Notes under the pieces: model-generated
Told to the model about the DNA's origin: nothing
What the model saw: the letters and a program-made list of their open reading frames with translations, nothing else
Database searches by the model: none
Program-made: the position numbers and the translations under genes
DNA from: Maricaulaceae bacterium
GTDB taxonomy: Bacteria; Pseudomonadota; Alphaproteobacteria; Caulobacterales; Maricaulaceae
Length of the DNA stretch: 64,000 nt
Assembly (NCBI GenBank): GCA_026126205.1
Contig: JAHCJP010000003.1
Location: 186,001-250,000 of the forward strand
Direction of reading: 5' to 3'
In this document: in pieces, positions 19,550 to 28,420 of the stretch
Layout of the letters: each line of letters opens with the position of its first letter
How positions within the stretch are numbered: the stretch's first letter is position 1

Positions 19550-20522
19550 CCTTGCGTTTCTCTCTTGTCGCCAGAAACCAGCTGTAGGCGTCCTTCAGAC
19601 CATCCTCGAGAGTGATTTTCGGCTCCCAGCCGAGCGCGCGCAGCCGGTCAGCGCTCATGAGCTTGCGAGGGGTCCCGTCCGGTTTGGACAGATCCTTTTC
19701 CAGGCCGCCCTTAAAACCCACCACCTTCATCACCAACCGCGCCAGCGCCTCAATGGTCAGATCCTCGCCGGACCCGACATTGACATGCTCCGCCCCCGAA
19801 TAGACCTGCATCAGATGCACCAGCGCATCGGCGCAATCGTCGGCGTGCAGGAACTCGCGCCGCGGCGTCCCCGTGCCCCACATCTCCATCGCAGTCGCGC
19901 CGGAAAGCTTCGCCTCATGCGCTTTGCGTATCAGCGCCGGAATGACATGTGAGGTCTGAAGGTCGTAATTGTCGCCGGGGCCATAGAGATTAGTCGGCAT
20001 GGCGCTGATGAAATCGGCTCCATGCTGCCTCCGATAGGCTTGGCAGAGCTTGATGCCGGCGATCTTGGCGATCGCGTACCATTCATTGGTCGGCTCCAGG
20101 GAACCGGTCAGCAGCGCCTCCTCCCTGATCGGCTGTTCGGCGAATTTCGGGTAGATGCAGGACGAGCCGAGGAACAGCAGCTTCTCCACGCCGGTTTCAT
20201 GGGCGGCATGGATCACGTTCGCCGCGATCATCAGGTTGTCGTAGAGAAAATCGGCGGGGTAGGTGTCGTTGGCTAGAATGCCGCCCACCTTGGCGGCGGG
20301 CACGAATACCGCCTGCGGCCGGGATTTGCTCATCCATGTCCGCACCGCGACCGGATCGCGCAGATCCGCTCCCTGCCGAGTCGCTGTCAGGATCTCCGCC
20401 GGATGTTCGTTCTGCAACCGGCGCACTAGCGCCGAGCCCACCATGCCGCGGTGCCCGGCGACCCAGACGCGTTTGCCGGCCAGCGAGTAAACGGGTTCCG
20501 CCGCCCGCCGCGCCTCAGTCAT
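19542..20522 (-). CDS. fcl: GDP-L-fucose synthase
   Basis: A 326-residue SDR epimerase/reductase. It has the NADP motif GHRGMVGSA (23-31), the SSCIYPKFA active-site segment, and [11 protein letters not shown] with the catalytic Tyr/Lys. It epimerises and reduces GDP-4-keto-6-deoxymannose to GDP-L-fucose. The ATG at 20522 lies inside the 3' end of gmd (8-base overlap), and its stop overlaps galE by 8 bases, so the three genes form one tight operon. The open frame upstream of 20522 has no GDP-fucose-synthase character. Confidence 0.94.
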   Translation of the reverse strand: MTEARRAAEPVYSLAGKRVWVAGHRGMVGSALVRRLQNEHPAEILTATRQGADLRDPVAVRTWMSKSRPQAVFVPAAKVGGILANDTYPADFLYDNLMIAANVIHAAHETGVEKLLFLGSSCIYPKFAEQPIREEALLTGSLEPTNEWYAIAKIAGIKLCQAYRRQHGADFISAMPTNLYGPGDNYDLQTSHVIPALIRKAHEAKLSGATAMEMWGTGTPRREFLHADDCADALVHLMQVYSGAEHVNVGSGEDLTIEALARLVMKVVGFKGGLEKDLSKPDGTPRKLMSADRLRALGWEPKITLEDGLKDAYSWFLATREKRKDE

Positions 20523-21585
20523 GCCGATTGTTCCTCCCGCGTTCCTGTTTGACGGTCGCCAGGTCGGCGGCGACCATCTCCTTAACCAGGTCCGCGAACA
20601 ACGTTGTCGCCTTCCAGCCCAGCTTCTCACGCGCCTTGCGGGGGTCACCGATGAGCAGATCGACTTCCGTCGGCCGGAAATAGCGCGGGTCGATACGCAC
20701 CAGAACCGCGCCTGTCTTCGCATCGCGGCCGATCTCGTCAGCCGCGGCGCCTTCCCAGGTTATGGTCCTGCCCACCTCGGCGAAAGCGTGCTCCACGAAC
20801 TCGCGCACCGAATGAGTTTCACCTGTGGCCAGGACCCAGTCGTCGGCTTCGGGATGCTGCACGATACGCCACATGCCCTCGACATAATCCCGGGCATGGC
20901 CCCAGTCGCGTTTGGCGTCGAGATTGCCGAGATACAGTGTTTTCTGGAAACCCAGTTCGATGGCTGCGACGGCGCGTGTGATCTTGCGTGTGACGAAGGT
21001 CTCGCCTCGCATCGGGCCTTCGTGATTGAACAGGATGCCGTTCGAGGCGTGCATGCCATAGGCCTCGCGATAGTTCACCGTGATCCAGTAGGCATAAAGC
21101 TTCGCAGCGGCATAGGGGCTGCGCGGATAGAAGGGCGTGGTCTCCGATTGCGGGACTTCCTGCACTTTGCCGTACAACTCGGATGTAGAGGCCTGATAAT
21201 AGCGCACCCGGTCTTCTAGCTTCAGGATGCGGATGGCCTCCAGCATGCGCAGCGCGCCCACCGCGTCGGCGTTGGCGGTGTATTCCGGCGTTTCGAAGCT
21301 GACCTGCACATGGCTCTGGGCGGCCAGGTTATATATTTCGTCCGGGCTCGTCTCCTGAATCAGCCGGATCAGGTTAGTGGAGTCCGTCATGTCGCCAAAG
21401 TGCATGAAAAAGCGCGCATCCCCTTCATGAGGGTCGACATAGAGGTCGTCCACGCGTCCGGTGTTGAAGGATGAAGACCGGCGCTTCACGCCATGAACGA
21501 CATAGCCTTTTTCCAGCAGCAGGCGCGCCAAATACGCACCGTCCTGTCCCGTAATCCCCGTGATCAACGCCGTCTTCTCAGTCAT
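20515..21585 (-). CDS. gmd: GDP-mannose 4,6-dehydratase
   Basis: A 356-residue extended SDR with [10 protein letters not shown] (9-18), the STSELYG catalytic segment and [10 protein letters not shown] with the Tyr/Lys pair. It converts GDP-mannose to GDP-4-keto-6-deoxymannose, the first step to GDP-fucose. The start at 21585 is well supported by AGGAGAGGTT immediately upstream. It leads the gmd-fcl-galE operon and is divergent from the 709-aa gene across a 222-base region with no gene, which probably holds both promoters. Confidence 0.96.
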   Translation of the reverse strand: MTEKTALITGITGQDGAYLARLLLEKGYVVHGVKRRSSSFNTGRVDDLYVDPHEGDARFFMHFGDMTDSTNLIRLIQETSPDEIYNLAAQSHVQVSFETPEYTANADAVGALRMLEAIRILKLEDRVRYYQASTSELYGKVQEVPQSETTPFYPRSPYAAAKLYAYWITVNYREAYGMHASNGILFNHEGPMRGETFVTRKITRAVAAIELGFQKTLYLGNLDAKRDWGHARDYVEGMWRIVQHPEADDWVLATGETHSVREFVEHAFAEVGRTITWEGAAADEIGRDAKTGAVLVRIDPRYFRPTEVDLLIGDPRKAREKLGWKATTLFADLVKEMVAADLATVKQERGRNNRHD

Positions 21586-21807
21586 AACCTCTCCTAATAA
21601 TTGCAAATCTGTAAGTTGTGCCGCCGTTATTTAGTGCAGCCTTTCGCGTCCATAGGGCTTCCGATCTGTTGATGGAGTGCGTAAACACGGTTCCGGTTTG
21701 GGTCAACCGCCTGATAAGCTGGTTACGTGGGCACGAAATTTACCCTGCCAGGGCTTTTCTCATGCCTTGGCCAGACGCATTGTCCGCGCACATGATTCAG
21801 AGACGCC

Positions 21808-23937
21808 ATGATCGCCGCTAACCCCTCCTTGCGATTTTCGCTCGTCACTCCGAACCGGAATGGACGGACCTGGCTGCGCCAGTGCATGGACTCTGTGCTG
21901 GACCAAGAATATCCGCTGCTGGAATACATCGTAGTCGATGGCGACAGCACCGACGGCTCGCGCATCCTGATCGAGGAGTATCGCAACCGGCTGGCGCGTA
22001 TTATTTGCGAGCCGGACACGGGCCATGCCGATGCGCTCAACAAGGGGTTCGCCGCCGCAACCGGCGACATCATGGGCTGGATCAATTCCGATGACGTGAT
22101 GCTGCCCGGGGCGCTCGCTTTCGTCGCCCGCGTGTTTGAGACGCGCCCGGATATCGAGTGGATCACCGGTCGTCCCTCCAGCATGAACGCCGACGGTGAC
22201 ATGGAATGGACCGGCCATACTCACCCTTGGTCTCGCCTACGCTTTCTTTGTGGCGATTGCCGCTGGATCCAGCAGGAATCCACCTTCTGGCGCCGCCGCC
22301 TTTGGGAGCGGGCCGGAGGACGGTTGGACACCGGATTCCAGCTCGCCAACGATTTCGAGCTATGGGCGCGGTTTTTCCGACATGCCGAACTTTACAGTAT
22401 TGATCGCCTGCTGGGTTGTTTCCGGCTGCGCCCGGGACAGCGGTCTATCCTTCACAAAACCCGCTATGAAGCAGAGATGCTGCAGATCCTGAAACGCGAG
22501 CTGGAGGAAGTTGAACCGGCCTTCCGCGACGCCTTCGGCCCCATGCTGCCGAACAAACCAATGCTGCTGGACGACGCTGCGCGTGACAAGGCAAGCCGCG
22601 TGCTTTCGATCTGCGACCCGCCTGTCATCACCCCCGCCGCCCTACGCCCGAAAGCGCGCGCCGCCGCCAAGCGCAGGGCCCGCCCGGAGCCCACCTTCGC
22701 ATCCGCTATCGCCCGGGCGTCAGCGCCAACCAATCTCGAGCGTTTCAAGGGCGTCCACCACGGCCAGCGCTGCTTCATCATGGGAAATGGGCCATCGCTG
22801 CGAAAGACGAATCTTGACCTGCTGAAAGGTGAGACCGTCTTCGCCTGCAACTCTGTCTTCTTGCTTTTCGACAAAATAAACTGGCGGCCCGCCTATTACA
22901 CATGCGTTGATTCACGCGTTCTGCTTGACCGGGCCGCCGAGATATGCGCCATGCTTGAGGCCGAACCATCGATCACGGCCTTCTTTCCTGCCGAAATTCA
23001 TGAGCATACCGGCGACAGGCGGCGCTATCCGACGCGCACCATAATACCTACCGATCGCAACAGGTTCTATTTCCGCGAGGTCTTTGGAACCTTGAAAGCG
23101 CTGCCGGGGTCTATGTTCTCAACCGATATCAACGATCATGTCATCCAGCCCCATACCGTCGCCATCACCATGCTACAAATCGCCGCTTATATGGGGTTCT
23201 CCGAGATTTATCTGATCGGCTGTGACACCCGCTATAGCGTGCCTGGCACTGCGCAGGCCGAAGATGATGCGGGCCTCGCTCTCGCTTCTACACGCGACGA
23301 TGATCCCAATCATTTTGATCCGGCCTACTTTTGCCGCGGCCGCAAATGGCACGCGCCCAACACGACGCTGATGATCGAGAACTATAAGCTCGCCCGCCAA
23401 GCTCTGGAGGCGCGCGGCATAAAGGTGTTCAACGCCACAGCGAGCGGCGATCTTGAAGTGTTCGACTGGGTCGAGTTCCGAAGCTTGTTTGCCCCGGATC
23501 AGGAAACCCACATTTCCAAACGGCCGCTGGAAAAGCGCTCGCCCGCCCGGCAGGCGTCCAGCAAAATCGCCCTGTTTGTTCAGCGCTTGCCGGCGCCGGC
23601 GAAGGCCGCCCTGTACTGGATCTGGCGTAACCGAACATTGATTGCCGGGTTCGCGCTCGCCATCACCGGCGCTGCGGCACTACTGGCGGCAACTGCGCTC
23701 GCACCATGGCGGCCATATATGCTTTCGCTAGCGCTCTTCATCTTGACGTTCGCCTTCATGGCGGGCGTCGCCATCAAGTCCCGAATCCTGATCGGCAGGC
23801 TGTCGCGCCAGCTTACGGAGCTGCATCAGCGCGAAGCTCGGCGCGCCTTGCAGCTGATCGAGTTTGAGAGCAAAATTGAAGATCTTAATACTCGTATCGA
23901 CGAAATTGAGGAACGCACGGAACAAGCTGCAGGCTAA
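21808..23937 (+). CDS. GT2 glycosyltransferase fused to DUF115 (MptE-like) domain, with membrane hairpin and coiled coil
   Basis: A 709-residue multidomain protein. Residues 1 to about 240 are a GT-A glycosyltransferase with VVDGDSTDGS and NSDDVMLPG (from 93). About 270-305 is a basic linker. About 312-570 is a DUF115/PF01973-like domain, with CFIMGNGPSLRKTNLDLL (from 322) and MLQIAAYMGFSEIYLIGCD. About 612-632 and 636-656 are two membrane spans, and about 660-705 is a charged coiled coil. DUF115 domains occur in Maf flagellin glycosyltransferases and some capsule proteins and resemble GT42 sialyltransferases, so this may be a membrane-tethered, two-activity transferase. The exact combination is unfamiliar to me. 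It is divergent from gmd. Confidence 0.75.
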   Translation: MIAANPSLRFSLVTPNRNGRTWLRQCMDSVLDQEYPLLEYIVVDGDSTDGSRILIEEYRNRLARIICEPDTGHADALNKGFAAATGDIMGWINSDDVMLPGALAFVARVFETRPDIEWITGRPSSMNADGDMEWTGHTHPWSRLRFLCGDCRWIQQESTFWRRRLWERAGGRLDTGFQLANDFELWARFFRHAELYSIDRLLGCFRLRPGQRSILHKTRYEAEMLQILKRELEEVEPAFRDAFGPMLPNKPMLLDDAARDKASRVLSICDPPVITPAALRPKARAAAKRRARPEPTFASAIARASAPTNLERFKGVHHGQRCFIMGNGPSLRKTNLDLLKGETVFACNSVFLLFDKINWRPAYYTCVDSRVLLDRAAEICAMLEAEPSITAFFPAEIHEHTGDRRRYPTRTIIPTDRNRFYFREVFGTLKALPGSMFSTDINDHVIQPHTVAITMLQIAAYMGFSEIYLIGCDTRYSVPGTAQAEDDAGLALASTRDDDPNHFDPAYFCRGRKWHAPNTTLMIENYKLARQALEARGIKVFNATASGDLEVFDWVEFRSLFAPDQETHISKRPLEKRSPARQASSKIALFVQRLPAPAKAALYWIWRNRTLIAGFALAITGAAALLAATALAPWRPYMLSLALFILTFAFMAGVAIKSRILIGRLSRQLTELHQREARRALQLIEFESKIEDLNTRIDEIEERTEQAAG

Positions 23938-24117
23938 GACCAGTGCATGTGGCGTGGCGCCGGTGCTTCGAATTCTGCACTCTTTGCCGCGTGATCAAAA
24001 ATCTTACAGATCAGAGGGTGCCCGCGCATGACGTCGCCTGTTTGACGGTTTTGTGACGAAGTGTAGTGTGCGGGTACAGAGCGCCTCGCAGGCCGCCTTG
24101 GCGAAGGGACTGTCGGA

Positions 24118-24333
24118 ATGATCAAAGTGGCAACAATTATTTTGGCATTGATGGCCGCCGTGCCTGTCGCGGTGCCCACGCATGGCTATCTCAGTCCCGC
24201 GACCGGGGCCGCTGTGGCATCGGCGAACATGGGTTTCTTCGCGGCGATCTACTTCACGCTGCGCAAGTATTTCCACAAGATCATGCGCATCTTCAAGCGC
24301 AAGGACGTCAGCCAGGAAAACACGCCGTCGTGA
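24118..24333 (+). CDS. small membrane protein, function unknown
   Basis: A 71-residue protein. A hydrophobic N-terminal segment (about 3-20, IKVATIILALMAAVPVAV) could be a signal anchor. A second hydrophobic stretch (about 28-48) precedes a strongly basic tail (RKYFHKIMRIFKRKD), consistent with a small inner-membrane protein with a cytoplasmic basic end. AAGGGA is present upstream of the ATG, though spaced loosely. It lies 106 bases before the phosphoramidate-type fusion gene on the same strand and could be part of that transcript. I do not recognise the family. Confidence 0.5.
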   Translation: MIKVATIILALMAAVPVAVPTHGYLSPATGAAVASANMGFFAAIYFTLRKYFHKIMRIFKRKDVSQENTPS

Positions 24334-24439
24334 GCGTGGCGGACGCCTCGGCGGACAGGGCGCAGATATCGGCATGGAAGCGCCGCTTTCTTCGGAGGCG
24401 GCGCTTGTCCATTCGGACAGGGACTGAACGGGGGCGGGA

Positions 24440-27400
24440 ATGAGGGCTCTGCTGCTGTGCGCGGGTCAGGGAACGCGCCTGAGGCCGTTGACCGACGACC
24501 GCCCGAAATGCCTGGTCGAATTGCTGGGCAAGCCGTTGCTGGGGCATCAGTTCGACGCCCTGTCCGCCTGCGGCCTGACCGATGTCAGCCTCGTCACCGG
24601 CTACGCCGCCGGCCAGCTCGAAAGCTGGGGAAAACGCCGTTTTCACAATGCGCGCTTCGAAATCACCAACATGGTCGAAAGCCTGTTCTGCGCCCGAGGC
24701 CTGTTCGACGGCGCCGATGACCTGATCGTCGGCTATTCCGATATTGTCTATGAACCCAGGGTGTTGCAGGCCTTGATCGACGCGCCGGGGCCGGCGGCGA
24801 CGGTGATCGACCGCAGCTGGCGCGCTTTGTGGTCGGCGCGTATGGACGATCCGTTGTCCGACGCCGAGACCCTGAAGCTGAACCCGGATGGAACCCTGCG
24901 CGAGATCGGCCTGAAACCGAAAAGCTATGACGATATTGAGGGTCAGTATGTGGGCCTCACGAAATTCACGGTGGGCGCGCAAAAGCAGATTCTGGCGCAT
25001 TACGACGCGCTGGACCGCAACGCGCGCTATGACGGTCGCAGCTTCGAGCAGATGTTCATGACCAGTTTCCTGACCGGTCTTATCGGCGCTGGTCTTCCGA
25101 TCCAGGCGGCGATGACCGATGGCGGATGGCTGGAGGTCGACACGGTGCAGGATCTGGAGTTCTACGAGGGTATGCAGACGCGTGGCGAGCTGGCGCGATT
25201 CTGGCGGCCGGCGAGGCGCGGCGCGGGGGGTAGGGTCGATGCGGGTGGTTTCAGTCATTCCGGCTACAGGAGCCGGTTTCAGGCCGGCCGGGAACAAGGC
25301 GGGGGCGGCGTGAAAGGCGTTCGAACCGATCTCGTCGTTCTCGGCGCCGGCCGGCCCACCGGCTTCGGCTTCTCGCCGGGGCTTGGCGAAGGCCGGGTGA
25401 ACCGTAGCCATCTGCGCTGGGTGCGCGAGGCGGTGAACGGCCACGTCGAGGCCTGCCACTTCATCGCCGGCTACGCCGCCGAAAGCGACGCCGCCCAGCT
25501 GGGCGACAGTTTCCGCATCGAGGTCAACCCGCGCTGGAAGACCACCGGCAGCGCCGCCTCGCTGCTGGCCGCGCAGGTTCCGGACGGCGCGCAGGCGCTG
25601 GTCTGCTACGCCGATATCGTGTTCCGGCAGGGCATCGTAGCGCGGCTTCTTGATGATCCGGCCGATGTCTGCCTGGCCATCGACACTGCCTGGCGGCGGC
25701 GCTACGCCGGCCGCACCCGCAAGGACATGGAGCGGGCGGAAAAGGTAAGGCTGGCGGGCGGAACGCTTGCCGGCATTGGCCGCCAGGTCGCTACGGACGA
25801 GGCCGATGCAGAGTTCGCCGGGCTGGTGAAGCTGTCGCCCCGGGCGATGGCGGCGGCGCGCGCCGGCAATCAGATTCCGGGAGAACTGCGCGAAACCGGC
25901 CGGCTGACCGAGCTGATCGCCGCGCTGGCGGCCCTGCCCGGATTCACCGTCGCCACCCATGACGTGATGGGCGACTGGGCGGAACTGGACGCGCCGCAGG
26001 ACCTGTCGCGCTTCGTGCTGGGCACCAAGGCCGAGACGCTGGACCGCCTGAAGCCTCTGGTGCGGACGATGCGCGTCGAGGACCAGGTGCGCTTCACCGT
26101 GGCGGAATGGGAGGCCGGCCGCGACGGCCTGATGGAGCAGATACGCAAGGCGTTCGGCGGCGCCCCGGTGATCGTACGCAGTTCGGCGCGCTCAGAGGAC
26201 AGCTGGAGCACCGCCAACGCCGGCGCCTATGACAGCATCGCCCATGTTGACGTGGCCGATGACGGCGTTCTGGGCGGCGCGGTGGATGCGGTGATCGCCT
26301 CTTACGGCGCGCGCAATGGCGACGACCAGGTGCTGGTGCAGCCGATGCTGACCGACGTGGTCGCCAACGGCGTGGTGTTCACCCGCACGCTCAGCCACGG
26401 CGCGCCGTACTTCGTGGTCAATTACGACGAGACCCACGGCCGCACGGATGGGGTGACCGCCGGCCTCGGCGATCTGCGCATTCTTTACATGCATCACGAC
26501 GCCGAGGCCCCGCCGCAGGGCGCGCCGGCCTGGACGGCGCCGCTGGTCGCCGGCGCGCGGGAGCTGATCGGGCTTGTCGGTTACGACACGCTGGACATTG
26601 AATTCGCCGTGACCGGGCGGGGCGAGGTGTGCCTGCTGCAATTGCGCCCCATCGCCGTGAACCATGACGAATGGGCCATCGACGACGCGCTGCTGAAAAC
26701 AGAACTGACCGAGGCTGCATCGCGGTTCAAGGCGCTGTCGGCGCCGCCGGGATTCCTACCCGGCGGGCGGCCGGTGTTCGGCGTGATGCCGGACTGGAAC
26801 CCGGCCGAGATCGTCGGCACGCGCCCGTCGCTATTGTCGATTAGCCTCTATCGCTATCTGATCTGCGATGAGACCTGGGCGCGCCAACGCGCCGAGTACG
26901 GCTATCGCGACGTGCGGCCGCAGCCGCTGATTGTTTCCTTCGCCGGACATCCCTACGTCAATGTGCGGGCGAGCTTTTCAAGTTTCATCCCGGCGCGGGT
27001 TCCGGATGCGCTGGCCGCGAAGCTGGTCGAGCATTATCTGAACCGCCTCGTCGCCGAGCCCGCCCTGCACGACAAGGTGGAGTTCAATATCGCCTTCACC
27101 TGCCTGTCGTTCGACTTCCACGATCGCGCGAAGGCGGAACTGGAGCCGGTCGGGTTCACTGAAGCCGAGATCGAGACGCTGCGCGAAGGGCTGGCCGACG
27201 TCACCCACACCGGCATGGCTCGCTTCGAGGACGATCTGAAGGCGGTCGAGACCATGGCCGCGCGGCATGCGGCGATCATGGCCCGGCCCATGCACCCGCT
27301 GCAGCGGGCCTGTGCGCTGCTGGAGGATTGCCGGCGCTTCGGAACCCTGCCGTTTGCGCACCTGGCGCGCGGCGGCTTCGTCGCGGCGACGCTGATGCGC

Positions 27401-28378
27401 TCGGCCGCGGCCAAGGGCTTCATCAGCCGCGATTTCCTGGAGCGCTATTTCAACTCAATCTCCACGGTGGCCAAGGAGTTCGTGCGCGATGGCGGGGCGG
27501 TGTCCGCCGGGCGCATGGCCTGGGATGACTTCCTCGACCGCTACGGGCATTTGCGCCCCGGCACCTATGACATCCTGTCGCCTGCCTATCGCGACAGGGG
27601 CGGGCGGCTGCTGAAGGAATCGCTGAAAGGGCTGGCGGGGGAGACCGGGCACGAGTCTGAATCCATCGACTGGCCGGACGACGCATGGGCGGCGATGCAG
27701 GATGCTCTGGCCGCGTTGGGGCTGGATGTCGATTTCGAGGCTTTCGACCGTTTCGTGCGCGCCAACACCGAAGGGCGCGAATACGCCAAGTTTGTCTTCA
27801 CCCGCAATCTCAGCCAGGCGCTGGACGATCTCGCCGCCTGGGGCGAGGAGATCGGCGTGACGCGGCAGGTGCTGGCCGACGTGGCGATCGAGTCGATCTT
27901 CGGCCTGCGGGCCGGCGAGGGCTTTGGCGATCCGGCGGAATGGCTTAAGGCGGCGGCGGAGATGAACCAGTCGCGCAAGATGCTGGCCCGCAACGCCGAG
28001 CTGCCGCCGCTGATCCATGCCCCGGACCAGTTCTTCTCCTTCTTCTTCCCGCCGTCGGAGCCGAATTTCATCACCTCCAAGGCCATCACCTGCGAGGCGG
28101 TGTTCCTGGGCGAGGGTGGCGAGGCCGATCCGGCCAGCCTGAAAGGCAAGATCGTGGTGATCCCGCAGGCGGACCCCGGCTTCGACTGGCTGTTCGGCTG
28201 CGAGATCGCGGGCCTGATCACCCAGTATGGCGGCGCCAATTCGCACATGGCGATCCGGGCGGCGGAGTTCGGCGCGCCGGCGGCGATCGGCGTGGGCGAG
28301 ATATTGTTCGAGAAGCTGCGCGAAGCGCGGCTGGTGCTGCTCGACTGCGCCAACCGCAAGATCGACGTGTTAGGCTAG
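24440..28378 (+). CDS. fusion: CTP:phosphoglutamine cytidylyltransferase-like + degenerate second copy + L-glutamine kinase-like
   Basis: A 1312-residue protein. Domain A (1 to about 240) is a cytidylyltransferase with GQGTRLRPLTDDRPKCL (9-25), ITNMVESLFCA and VGYSDIVY, as in Cj1416. Domain B (about 291-535) repeats the layout (VCYADIVF, WAELDAPQDL matching WLEVDTVQDL) but lacks the GTRLRP..PK site. From about 545, an ATP-grasp PEP/pyruvate-binding domain (VIVRSSARSEDS from 577; LQLRPIAV near 733), a central helical region, and a swivelling phosphohistidine domain with GGANSHMAI (His1269) follow, as in Cj1418 glutamine kinase. No PEP-synthase TIM barrel is present, so it is not PEP synthase. 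Rifampin phosphotransferase shares this shape, but the partners argue for glutamine kinase. Gln phosphate and CDP-Gln would be its products. The A-B linker looks like former intergenic DNA. Confidence 0.78.
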   Translation: MRALLLCAGQGTRLRPLTDDRPKCLVELLGKPLLGHQFDALSACGLTDVSLVTGYAAGQLESWGKRRFHNARFEITNMVESLFCARGLFDGADDLIVGYSDIVYEPRVLQALIDAPGPAATVIDRSWRALWSARMDDPLSDAETLKLNPDGTLREIGLKPKSYDDIEGQYVGLTKFTVGAQKQILAHYDALDRNARYDGRSFEQMFMTSFLTGLIGAGLPIQAAMTDGGWLEVDTVQDLEFYEGMQTRGELARFWRPARRGAGGRVDAGGFSHSGYRSRFQAGREQGGGGVKGVRTDLVVLGAGRPTGFGFSPGLGEGRVNRSHLRWVREAVNGHVEACHFIAGYAAESDAAQLGDSFRIEVNPRWKTTGSAASLLAAQVPDGAQALVCYADIVFRQGIVARLLDDPADVCLAIDTAWRRRYAGRTRKDMERAEKVRLAGGTLAGIGRQVATDEADAEFAGLVKLSPRAMAAARAGNQIPGELRETGRLTELIAALAALPGFTVATHDVMGDWAELDAPQDLSRFVLGTKAETLDRLKPLVRTMRVEDQVRFTVAEWEAGRDGLMEQIRKAFGGAPVIVRSSARSEDSWSTANAGAYDSIAHVDVADDGVLGGAVDAVIASYGARNGDDQVLVQPMLTDVVANGVVFTRTLSHGAPYFVVNYDETHGRTDGVTAGLGDLRILYMHHDAEAPPQGAPAWTAPLVAGARELIGLVGYDTLDIEFAVTGRGEVCLLQLRPIAVNHDEWAIDDALLKTELTEAASRFKALSAPPGFLPGGRPVFGVMPDWNPAEIVGTRPSLLSISLYRYLICDETWARQRAEYGYRDVRPQPLIVSFAGHPYVNVRASFSSFIPARVPDALAAKLVEHYLNRLVAEPALHDKVEFNIAFTCLSFDFHDRAKAELEPVGFTEAEIETLREGLADVTHTGMARFEDDLKAVETMAARHAAIMARPMHPLQRACALLEDCRRFGTLPFAHLARGGFVAATLMRSAAAKGFISRDFLERYFNSISTVAKEFVRDGGAVSAGRMAWDDFLDRYGHLRPGTYDILSPAYRDRGGRLLKESLKGLAGETGHESESIDWPDDAWAAMQDALAALGLDVDFEAFDRFVRANTEGREYAKFVFTRNLSQALDDLAAWGEEIGVTRQVLADVAIESIFGLRAGEGFGDPAEWLKAAAEMNQSRKMLARNAELPPLIHAPDQFFSFFFPPSEPNFITSKAITCEAVFLGEGGEADPASLKGKIVVIPQADPGFDWLFGCEIAGLITQYGGANSHMAIRAAEFGAPAAIGVGEILFEKLREARLVLLDCANRKIDVLG

Positions 28379-28390
28379 CCGCGCGGCTGC

Positions 28391-28420
28391 GAGGAAACGG
28401 CGTGAGAGGAAACGGCGTGA
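28391..28420 (+). repeat. exact 15-bp tandem duplication carrying an RBS and GTG start
   Basis: Two adjacent identical copies of gaggaaacggcgtga (28391-28405 and 28406-28420). Each contains a GAGGA ribosome-binding site and a GTG codon at matching spacing. Because 15 is a multiple of three, both GTGs are in frame with the hydrolase gene, giving it two equivalent initiation sites five codons apart. Confidence 0.95.

Noticed and set aside
24440..25200. Phosphocholine cytidylyltransferase (LicC-like) for domain A
   Set aside because: The fold and TNM motif are compatible, but no choline kinase or transporter is nearby, while glutamine-kinase and hydrolase partners are fused or adjacent.
24440..28378. 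Phosphoenolpyruvate synthase as the identity of the fusion protein's C-terminal part
   Set aside because: The C-terminal PEP/pyruvate TIM barrel, clearly present in ppdK at 54669, is missing; only the ATP-grasp and phosphohistidine domains are there.
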